Positions 6,412 to 12,034 of a stretch of DNA of 13,370 nucleotides are shown piece after piece. The notes beneath the pieces were generated by a model. It made no database searches. It saw only the letters and a program-made list of their open reading frames with translations, and was not told where the DNA came from. The translations under genes were made by a program, and so were the position numbers. Positions within the stretch are counted from its first letter, which is position 1, and each line of letters opens with the position of its first letter. Source of the DNA: JBGSYJ01 sp041748075 (GTDB lineage Bacteria > Acidobacteriota > Thermoanaerobaculia > Gp7-AA8); contig JBGTDX010000106.1 in assembly GCA_041748075.1 (NCBI GenBank), positions 1 through 13,370 on the forward strand, in the 5' to 3' direction.

Positions 6412-6784
6412 TGTAAGCCGAATTCTGTTTCCCATACCCTGAGGCAGGGGATGAGGATCATTCGTCTGTCACTCGCGTTACCGCGGTGATCGAGCAACCT
6501 ACCCGGAAGCATTATACGGAAACGGGCGGTTCCACTGCTTCCCTATTTGGTCTTGCTCCGCAGGGGGTTTGCCTAGCCATCGACACTCGCGTGCGATGCG
6601 GTGCGCTCTTACCGCACCATTTCACCCTTACCTTCGGATCGGCAAGCCGGCACGAAGGCGGTATCTTTCTGTTGCACTTTCCGTCGCGTCGCCGCGCCTG
6701 GACGTTATCCAGCCTGCTGCCCGTGAGAGTTCGGACTTTCCTCCATGCCTTGCAGCACGGCGATCCTCCGGTCCACTCCACCGC
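6397..6784 (-). ncRNA. rnpB: RNase P RNA, bacterial class A
   Basis: This is the catalytic RNA of RNase P, which removes 5' leaders from pre-tRNAs. It is recognised from universally conserved blocks read on the minus strand. GGAGGAAAGTCCGAAC (6744-6729) is near the 5' end. GGTAAGGGTGAAATGG opens the P10-12 core (about 6632-6600). CAAGACCAAATAGGGAAG lies at about 6555-6538. The 3' block, AGAATTCGGCTTACAGGTCC, is at about 6426-6407. The ends are tied by a perfect 13-bp P1 helix, GGTGGAGTGGACC (6782-6770) with GGTCCACTCCACC (6411-6399), giving about 384 nt, normal for class A. ACTTTTTC follows P1 directly (6398-6391), so P1 plus U-tract could serve as terminator. The overlapping open frames on both strands are artefacts. 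No classical promoter was recognised upstream. Confidence 0.97.
6511..6516 (-). promoter_or_regulatory. Perfect TATAAT inside rnpB, candidate ldcA promoter -10
   Basis: TATAAT reads on the minus strand at 6516-6511. A start near 6504 would give about 114 nt of leader before the ldcA ATG. The sequence 16-18 nt upstream does not resemble TTGACA, and there is no extended -10 TG, so the evidence is one hexamer in a functional RNA. Confidence 0.3.
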
Positions 6785-6913
6785 TCGAGGAAACGTAATC
6801 GGTGGATATGAAATTGCGGGGTGAAGGAGAAGTTCATTCCTGTTTTTAAAATTAATTACTAACGTTAAACCTTTACCGCAAAGCTACTTACTAACGATGT
6901 CTGCCTGCCGACA
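6785..6913. other. Intergenic spacer with AT-rich core upstream of rnpB
   Basis: This 129-bp spacer between the NYN nuclease gene and rnpB contains an AT-rich core (6838-6900), unusual in this window. It holds a 9-bp direct repeat TTACTAACG at 6856-6864 and 6888-6896, 32 bp apart, about three helical turns. A 6-bp inverted repeat GATGTC-N8-GACATC (6896-6915) overlaps the NYN stop codon and lacks a T-tract. The rnpB promoter should be here, but no -35/-10 pair close to consensus is placed correctly for a start near 6784. Confidence 0.6.
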
Positions 6914-7351
6914 TCACAAAACGTTGCGGTTTTTCGCATCGGAAAAGTACATCGCCCAGTCTTCCTCTGAGAGATTCTCGTTCGGTTCCGAAACAGACTC
7001 CAGTTCCTGTCGGAACTGCCGGCAGTCAATCACGGTCGCCCGTCTCCCCTCTACCTTCGCGGCCAGGCCCAGGTCGGAGGTTACCACTTTCCAGCCGCGA
7101 CGTTCGCTGCTCCGAATCCTATCAACGATCAGGTCGTCCGCAGGCCGTCCCTCGCTGAAGACCGCCGTCACCGCACCGAGCGACAAGGCGAATCCTTCCG
7201 GCACCGGGCCGTCGAAATAACAGGTGGCTCGCGTTCCCTTTGCCCGCACGAACGCGCCGAGAGCGCGCAGCAACGATCGCTTCGCTTCGACTCCCTCGCG
7301 ATCCATTCCGCTGCGGCCCAGAAGGTTCGAGCCGTCGATCAGGTAACTCAC
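6914..7351 (-). CDS. YacP-like NYN-domain (PIN-fold) ribonuclease
   Basis: This 145-residue protein is a single NYN/PIN-like nuclease domain of the YacP type; the Bacillus subtilis member Rae1 is a ribosome-associated endoribonuclease. The N-terminal strand YLIDGSNLLG (3-12) gives the first acidic metal-binding site (Asp6, with Asn9). FDG (46-48), ADDLIVDRI (71-79) and VVTSDLGLA (89-97) supply further conserved acidic residues (Asp72/73, Asp93). A short acidic tail closes it (about 120-137). The start is GTG at 7351-7349, overlapping the TGA of the upstream DUF4126 gene (GTGA); the longer open frame to 7789 runs through DUF4126 out of frame and is not protein-like. It is last in the uvrC operon and directly upstream of rnpB, so two RNA-processing functions are adjacent. 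Confidence 0.85.
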   Translation of the reverse strand: MSYLIDGSNLLGRSGMDREGVEAKRSLLRALGAFVRAKGTRATCYFDGPVPEGFALSLGAVTAVFSEGRPADDLIVDRIRSSERRGWKVVTSDLGLAAKVEGRRATVIDCRQFRQELESVSEPNENLSEEDWAMYFSDAKNRNVL

Positions 7352-7926
7352 GGCCGTACCGTCGACGAACGTCTCATCCGGGACCGCAACAGGAGCGCCC
7401 CCGGAAGCACGACGAACAGGAGCAGAAGAAGCACCAGGACCGGCAGGAAGATCGACAACACTGCAGTGACCACCGCGAAGATATCCTCGAGGACCGAGAG
7501 GATTGGGTTCCCCGCCCCTCCTGTGGTCGCGGTGCTCCCCACGCGGAGGGACGACTTCGCGACATGCGACGTAAGAGCCGCTCCTCCGCTCAATGCGCCG
7601 GCTACTACGAGAAGCCCTGTCGGCATTTCTGGATTGGCAGCCGAGAGCGCGATCACCACCCCGGCCAGAGGGCGTACGAAAGTGTGAATCACATCCCATG
7701 CATGGTCGATGGCGGGAATCTTGTCGGCAACGAACTCGATGGAGTAGAGAATGCCGAACACGATCAGCGCAGGCGTCGATGACAGCCAACTCGAATACTC
7801 GCTGGGCAGCAACCCCGCAGGTCCGAATCGTCCGAGGAGTCCGACGACCAGAAAGGTCGCATAGGCGTTCACGCCCGCACCCACCCCGAGTCCGAGCGAC
7901 GTCAGAAGTGTGGAGATCGCTTCCAT
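7348..7926 (-). CDS. DUF4126 family integral membrane protein
   Basis: This 192-residue hydrophobic protein has no known function. It opens with ISTLLTSLGLGVGAGVNAYA, the glycine-rich first membrane helix typical of DUF4126. Further probable membrane segments lie at about 22-34, 52-68, 84-97, 104-121 and a long one at 150-180. A polar loop with IEFVADKIPAIDHAWDVIHT (63-82) is the best-conserved stretch of the family. The C-terminus is positively charged (RSRMRRSSTVRP), so likely cytoplasmic. The start ATG at 7926 has an excellent Shine-Dalgarno GGAG 6 nt before it, which overlaps the TAG of the preceding gene. It shares a GTGA junction with the NYN nuclease gene downstream. Operon position gives no strong clue to function. 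Confidence 0.88.
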   Translation of the reverse strand: MEAISTLLTSLGLGVGAGVNAYATFLVVGLLGRFGPAGLLPSEYSSWLSSTPALIVFGILYSIEFVADKIPAIDHAWDVIHTFVRPLAGVVIALSAANPEMPTGLLVVAGALSGGAALTSHVAKSSLRVGSTATTGGAGNPILSVLEDIFAVVTAVLSIFLPVLVLLLLLFVVLPGALLLRSRMRRSSTVRP

Positions 7927-7932
7927 TTCATT

Positions 7933-7938
7933 CTCCTA
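7933..7938 (-). promoter_or_regulatory. Stop codon fused to Shine-Dalgarno, DUF4388 to DUF4126
   Basis: TAGGAG on the minus strand merges the stop of the DUF4388-SPOR gene (TAG, 7938-7936) with the GGAG ribosome site (7936-7933) of the DUF4126 gene, 6 nt before its ATG. This arrangement favours re-initiation by terminating ribosomes. Confidence 0.75.
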
Positions 7939-9486
7939 CCTGGTCTGGACCACTGCTGGTGCACTCCCCTGCCGCAAATTGGCTGGAAGGGATGATAACG
8001 CGCTTTCGGCCGCATCCCGATCATCGTAGCGACCCCAGAATGCGCGGTAGCAGGGCTGATCGCGGAATCGCACCGGGACAAACCAGACGTTGGACGCATC
8101 GACTTTCATCGCGTTGGTCACCGACGAGGTCTGGCAGAGAATGGCGAACTGGATGGAAAATGGCTTTTCCGTCATGCGAGCCTGAAACTCCCTTGCCATC
8201 TGGTCGTAACGATCCCGCACCGGGTCGGGCGCCACGGCTTCCACATCGCTCTCACCGGTAGGCGTTGGACTCGGAACGGGCGGAGCCGGTGGGGGGCTTA
8301 CGGGAATCGGATCCGCTGCCGCGACTTCCGGAGTCGCCTCCGGCGCCACTGGTTCCGGGGTGTTTTCCGGCGTCGGCGTCGCGACCGGCCTCAGAGTGTA
8401 CGAATCCTCCATCACCGTGTTCCCGGGAGTCGATGGCTCCTCGCCCCGGATCGGCGGCACATCCACGCTGGGCCCCTCCGACGGCAACGCTGCGCCCTGC
8501 GAAGGCTGTCCCAGTACCTCCGGAATCCCGGGTGCCAGGGCTCCCCGGAACATGAACAACGTAATCCCGAGCAGCATGAGAGCCAGGACGATCAGGAGAA
8601 AACGAGGCACTCGACTCTTCTGCCTGACTCTCATGAATGGTTCGCTCGAAAGGTCATCCGTGGCCTCCGTTTCGAAATCGTGCGTACCGGGCTCCTGCGG
8701 GGCGAGTTCGACGGCAGACCACTCATCGTCCTTCTGCATGGAATCCTCGGAGAAAATCGCCGGCACCGTGGCTGGTTCCTCACCCTGACGGCTCAGAAGG
8801 CCCAGGACTTCGAGGGAGTACAGTAGTTTGAGCACATTGAACGAGTCAGCCGGGCTTTCGCCCGCAACTGTTCCGGCGCTGCGCGTTCCGTCGACGAGTG
8901 CGCAGATCTCGTCCGCCTCCTCGTTCAATCCCAGAAAGTTGTACTGCTCGTCGAAGTCCGCGGTGCGTTCCAGAACCACGTTCCCGCCCTCGAAGGCATC
9001 GTCGAACGGAGCACGAACCGTCTCAGTGAGGAAAACCTCGAGCAATACTTGAGGAAAGTGGAAGCTCGTCCCTTCCTGGCGCTTCGGCAGATAGTCCGAG
9101 ACGATTGCATAGTTTCCAGCGGTCCATCGAAGAATGGAACGAAGGGCCCCGACCAGTTGTGCGCGGCGTGCCCAGGTGAGCTCCTTCCGCGATATGAAGC
9201 CAAGCGCAAGCAGCGTGTCAGCGATCGATTCATCGTCCTTCCGCTTGTTCATCGCCTGCTTGAGGTGCTCGCGACTGAGCTTCTCACCCCTGAAAAGAAT
9301 CTCGCCGAAACTGTCCTCGCTATCGTTCGTACTGGCGGAGAGAAGTTCCCCCTCCTTGAAGTAAACGATCTTGATGATCGAGTCGTTCTCGAAACGCAGC
9401 GCTCCCGTAAACCGCTCGCGCCAGAGCTGAACCATCAACGCCGCGATGTCGGTCTCGGGAATGCTTCCTTCAGGATTCATGCTCAT
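7936..9486 (-). CDS. DUF4388 - transmembrane - SPOR domain protein
   Basis: This 516-residue protein is probably a single-pass inner-membrane protein. Residues 7-155 resemble a DUF4388 (PatA-type) domain: TGALRFENDSIIKIVYFKEG (27-46), SEDSFGEILFRGEKLS (56-71), then a GNYAI turn. A wing-like region (about 165-235) follows. A positive patch RVRQKSRVPR (286-295) precedes one membrane helix (about 296-314), placing the N-terminus in the cytoplasm. After a proline-rich linker (320-425) with TPTPENTPEP-like stretches comes a C-terminal SPOR-like domain (443-515), with CYRAFWGRYDDRDAAESALSSLP (479-501) as its second half. SPOR domains bind denuded peptidoglycan glycan strands. Cys451 and Cys479 could form a disulphide as in FtsN. 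The ATG at 9486 is chosen because GAGGGGG lies 5 nt upstream; ATG 9519, inside uvrC, has none. The first SPOR half is divergent. Confidence 0.82.
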   Translation of the reverse strand: MSMNPEGSIPETDIAALMVQLWRERFTGALRFENDSIIKIVYFKEGELLSASTNDSEDSFGEILFRGEKLSREHLKQAMNKRKDDESIADTLLALGFISRKELTWARRAQLVGALRSILRWTAGNYAIVSDYLPKRQEGTSFHFPQVLLEVFLTETVRAPFDDAFEGGNVVLERTADFDEQYNFLGLNEEADEICALVDGTRSAGTVAGESPADSFNVLKLLYSLEVLGLLSRQGEEPATVPAIFSEDSMQKDDEWSAVELAPQEPGTHDFETEATDDLSSEPFMRVRQKSRVPRFLLIVLALMLLGITLFMFRGALAPGIPEVLGQPSQGAALPSEGPSVDVPPIRGEEPSTPGNTVMEDSYTLRPVATPTPENTPEPVAPEATPEVAAADPIPVSPPPAPPVPSPTPTGESDVEAVAPDPVRDRYDQMAREFQARMTEKPFSIQFAILCQTSSVTNAMKVDASNVWFVPVRFRDQPCYRAFWGRYDDRDAAESALSSLPANLRQGSAPAVVQTR

Positions 9487-9491
9487 CCATT

Positions 9492-9499
9492 CCCCCTCA
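9492..9499 (-). promoter_or_regulatory. uvrC stop overlapping strong Shine-Dalgarno of the DUF4388 gene
   Basis: TGAGGGGG merges the uvrC TGA (9499-9497) with a GAGGGGG ribosome site (9498-9492), 5 nt before the ATG at 9486. It supports that ATG over those at 9519 and 9480, and suggests translational coupling to uvrC. Confidence 0.75.
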
Positions 9500-11356
9500 C
9501 CCACTGACAACTGTCTCATGGAGTTGGTCGTACACGGTCTGACCGATCTTTCTTCCGAGCACTTTGGAAAGATCCTGCGGCGATGCCTGCCGGACGGCAG
9601 ACAGGCTGCCGAAGTGCTCCAGCAGGAGCCGCTTCCGCTTGATGCCTATGCCAGCCAGTTCATCCAGTTCGCTCCTGAGCGTCCGTTTCGATCTTCTTTT
9701 TCGATGCGCGGCCACCGAGAATCGATGCGTCTCGTCGCGCACCATCTGAAGCAACTGCAGCGCAGGATCGCGACGTTCGAGCTGGATGGGAAACTCCCGA
9801 TCCGGCAGGTAGATCTCCTCTTCCCGCTTCGCCAGTCCCGCCACCGTGGTCCCCTCGATGCCCAGCCGGTTCAGTGCCGTCACGGCCGCGTTGAGCTGAC
9901 CTCTCCCTCCGTCGATCAGTATGAGGTCGGGAAACTCCTTCTCTTCTTCGAGAATCCGCCTGTACCGGCGGGTCACCGCCTCCGCAATCGATCGAAAATC
10001 GTCCGCACCTTCGACCGTCTTGATATTGAAGATCCGGTACTGCTTCTTGTCGAACTTGCCCCTGTCGAAGACCACCATTCCCGCGACCGAATCGGATCCC
10101 TGGATGTTGGAAATGTCGAATGAGTCGATCCGCTCGACCTCACCTTCGTGCCCGAGCACCTCGCCCAGACGGCTCGCGGCGAGCTGGAGCCGGTCCTGCT
10201 GCGACTTGCGAAACCGCGACTCATGCGAAACTTTCGCATTCCTCCTCGCGAGCTCGACCAGGTCGACACTACGGCCCCGCTGAGGTACGCGCACGGCGAC
10301 GCGCGTTCCCCGCTTCGCCGTGAGCCACTCCGCGAGGAGCTCCTGTTCTTCAACCGCGAATGGCAGATGGACCTCGGATGGAATGAATAGATTGTCCTCG
10401 TAGTAGCGCTGCAGGACTTCGCTGACGAAGCCCCCGCCTTCGTAGCCCACGGTCTTCTCCCAGAACAGCTCCCGCCGGTCGACGAGATTTCCGTTCCGCA
10501 TGATGAAGAGCTGGACCGCGACGTCCCCCTCCTCCTCGAACACACCCCAGACATCGAAGTCCTGATCGCCGGATGAGGCAACCTGTTGCTCGGCTTGAAT
10601 CCTCTCTGTGGTTCGTATCAGGTCGCGGAAGTATCCCGCCAGCTCGAAGTTCTCCTCCGTAGCAGCTCGGTACATCCGCTCCTTGAGCCGGGACTGCAGC
10701 TCGCGTCCCCTGCCCCCGAGAAAAAGAGCTACGTCATCGACCATTTCCCGATAGGTCTCCGTTGTCGTCAGACCGGCCACGCAGGGTCCGAGGCACTGAT
10801 GCATGTCGTAGTAAAGGCATGGTCGCGGAAGGACGGTCTTTCCCTCGGGAATCTCCAGATCGCAGCTCCGGAGCTTGAACTGGTCCGTGACGATTTTCAG
10901 GATGCGCCGCGCCGTACCGGCGAAGAAGGGCCCGAAGTAGAGGTCGCCCCGGGTCCGGTCGACCCGCCGCGTGAATACCACCCGAGGATACGGCTCGGAG
11001 ATAGTGACCTTGAGGTAGGGATAGGTCTTGTCGTCGCGAAGCAGAACGTTGTAGCGCGGCTGGTGCGTTTTGATGAGATTGTTCTCGAGGAGGATCGCCT
11101 CCAGCTCGTTGTTCGTCGTGACGAAATCGATCGTCTCGATCTCGTTGATCAGCGACATCGTCTTCGCGTCGCGGGCACCCCTGCCGATGAGATACGAGCT
11201 CACCCTGCTTCTCAGGTTCCTCGCTTTTCCTACGTAAATCACCTGAGCCTCGGGGTTTTTGTGAAGATAGACTCCGGGCCTTTCAGGAAGCTCCTTCATG
11301 CGGGCTTTCAGCCGGCGGAGGCGATCCTCGTTCGAGGTGATGAACGCGCTGGTCAC
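9497..11356 (-). CDS. uvrC: Excinuclease ABC subunit C
   Basis: This 619-residue protein is the nuclease of nucleotide excision repair that makes both incisions around a lesion handed over by UvrB. The N-terminal GIY-YIG domain (about 20-105) includes LPERPGVYLHK, VIYVGKARNLRSR and NNELEAILLENNLIK. Four cysteines, C165-x14-C180-x7-C188-x3-C192, match the UvrC iron-sulphur cluster ligands. A UVR helix pair that contacts UvrB spans about 223-258. The RNase H-like domain shows FDISNIQG (Asp414), LILIDGGRGQL (Asp482) and DETHRF (His544). Tandem helix-hairpin-helix motifs close the protein (about 562-600). Length is normal. The start is GTG at 11356 with no Shine-Dalgarno site; no ATG is available before residue 20. 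It heads the leftward operon and shares its divergent control region with a TetR-type regulator. Confidence 0.97.
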   Translation of the reverse strand: MTSAFITSNEDRLRRLKARMKELPERPGVYLHKNPEAQVIYVGKARNLRSRVSSYLIGRGARDAKTMSLINEIETIDFVTTNNELEAILLENNLIKTHQPRYNVLLRDDKTYPYLKVTISEPYPRVVFTRRVDRTRGDLYFGPFFAGTARRILKIVTDQFKLRSCDLEIPEGKTVLPRPCLYYDMHQCLGPCVAGLTTTETYREMVDDVALFLGGRGRELQSRLKERMYRAATEENFELAGYFRDLIRTTERIQAEQQVASSGDQDFDVWGVFEEEGDVAVQLFIMRNGNLVDRRELFWEKTVGYEGGGFVSEVLQRYYEDNLFIPSEVHLPFAVEEQELLAEWLTAKRGTRVAVRVPQRGRSVDLVELARRNAKVSHESRFRKSQQDRLQLAASRLGEVLGHEGEVERIDSFDISNIQGSDSVAGMVVFDRGKFDKKQYRIFNIKTVEGADDFRSIAEAVTRRYRRILEEEKEFPDLILIDGGRGQLNAAVTALNRLGIEGTTVAGLAKREEEIYLPDREFPIQLERRDPALQLLQMVRDETHRFSVAAHRKRRSKRTLRSELDELAGIGIKRKRLLLEHFGSLSAVRQASPQDLSKVLGRKIGQTVYDQLHETVVSG

Positions 11357-11398
11357 GTGTGAGCGGGAAACAAGAATTCAGAAGAAAAGTTTCCCGTG

Positions 11399-11434
11399 AG
11401 TGTAACGCATGTTTCATGTAACGCGTGTTACACT
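11399..11434. promoter_or_regulatory. Tandem TetR-type operator with divergent -10-like elements
   Basis: Two 16-bp palindromes abut exactly: TGTAAC-GCAT-GTTTCA (11401-11416, one mismatch) and TGTAAC-GCGT-GTTACA (11417-11432, perfect). The outer 8-mers AGTGTAAC (11399-11406) and GTTACACT (11427-11434) mirror each other and present TACACT, a -10-like hexamer, outward on both strands. Rightward it ends 6 nt before the regulator ATG; leftward it would start a transcript about 36 nt before the uvrC GTG. No good -35 is seen on either side. Palindromes of this size beside a divergent TetR-family gene are the usual autoregulatory operator, so the regulator probably represses itself and perhaps uvrC. 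Confidence 0.8.
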
Positions 11435-11440
11435 GGACTC

Positions 11441-11998
11441 ATGAAAAAAGAAGCCTCCGGCAGGCGGGACGGGCTCCTCGCCTCGATCGTCGATCATCTG
11501 CTCCAGCAGGGGTTGGCGGGGGCCTCACTTCGGCCGATTGCGGCGGCGATCGGAACGAATGCGCGAATGCTCATCTATCACTTCAACTCGAGGGACGAAT
11601 TGTTCGCGGTGGCCATGGCCGAGGCCCGGCGGCGCCACCTCGAGGCGCTCGTCGGCTGGGCCGAGCAGGACAGGGGAAGCGCGAAGGACGGCCTCGTCCG
11701 CTTCTGGAGCTGGGCTTCGTCGCGAAGAGTGGAACCGTATGTGAGGCTGTCGATTGAGGCGGAGATTCTCGCGGCTCAGGGAAGGGTGGAACTGAAGAAG
11801 CTTGCCGCAGGGATGGTCGGGGACTGGGTGGACGTGATCGAGGGTCGGCTCCAGGCGAACGTTCCTCCGCCGCGACGCAGAGCGGTGGCAACCGCTGTGG
11901 CGGCGGGGTTCCGCGGCCTGCTGCTCGATCTTGCAGTGACCGGAGAGCGCACGCGCGTGAACGCGGCTGCGCACGAGCTCGCCGCTCGAATGATGTGA
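11441..11998 (+). CDS. TetR/AcrR-family transcriptional regulator
   Basis: This 185-residue regulator has the TetR-type N-terminal DNA-binding domain (about 7-57). Helix 1 is GLLASIVDHLLQQGL (11-25). The helix-turn-helix reads LRPIAAAIGTNARMLIYHF (30-48) and is followed by NSRDELFAVAM. The C-terminal ligand-binding and dimerisation half (60-185) is helical and does not reveal the effector. The frame is open back to GTG 11396, but that extension would translate the operator, so ATG 11441 is chosen. This ATG has no convincing Shine-Dalgarno site and a TACACT hexamer only 6 nt upstream, suggesting a leaderless mRNA. It is divergent from uvrC and 36 bp upstream of a codirectional aminotransferase, which is the likeliest target besides itself. 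No efflux pump is adjacent. Confidence 0.92.
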   Translation: MKKEASGRRDGLLASIVDHLLQQGLAGASLRPIAAAIGTNARMLIYHFNSRDELFAVAMAEARRRHLEALVGWAEQDRGSAKDGLVRFWSWASSRRVEPYVRLSIEAEILAAQGRVELKKLAAGMVGDWVDVIEGRLQANVPPPRRRAVATAVAAGFRGLLLDLAVTGERTRVNAAAHELAARMM

Positions 11999-12019
11999 AG
12001 CCAGAAGGTCGCCATTCCC

Positions 12020-12027
12020 GTTACACT
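12020..12027 (+). promoter_or_regulatory. GTTACACT element before the aminotransferase
   Basis: GTTACACT is identical to the right end of the operator at 11427-11434. Its TACACT (12022-12027) lies 7 nt before the GTG start at 12035, a position suited to the -10 of a leaderless transcript. It may instead be one half-site for the upstream regulator. There is no mirrored half-site and no clear -35. Confidence 0.5.
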
Positions 12028-12034
12028 CCGCGGC

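Noticed and set aside
6391..6435. 15-codon N-terminal extension of the LD-carboxypeptidase
   Set aside because: These codons are the conserved 3' end of RNase P RNA; the family N-terminus begins after them.
6512..6781. Open frames on both strands between 6486 and 6837
   Set aside because: They lie inside RNase P RNA, whose conserved blocks and P1 closure explain the sequence.
7352..7789. 146-residue N-terminal extension of the NYN nuclease
   Set aside because: It is DUF4126 coding sequence in another frame, rich in Arg/Gly/Ser; the GTG at 7351 gives a complete nuclease domain.
9487..9519. 11-codon extension of the DUF4388-SPOR protein into uvrC
   Set aside because: The ATG at 9519 has no ribosome site, while the ATG at 9486 has GAGGGGG at 5 nt.
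11396..11440. 15-codon extension of the TetR-type regulator
   Set aside because: It would translate the operator palindromes; the ATG at 11441 starts directly before the DNA-binding domain.
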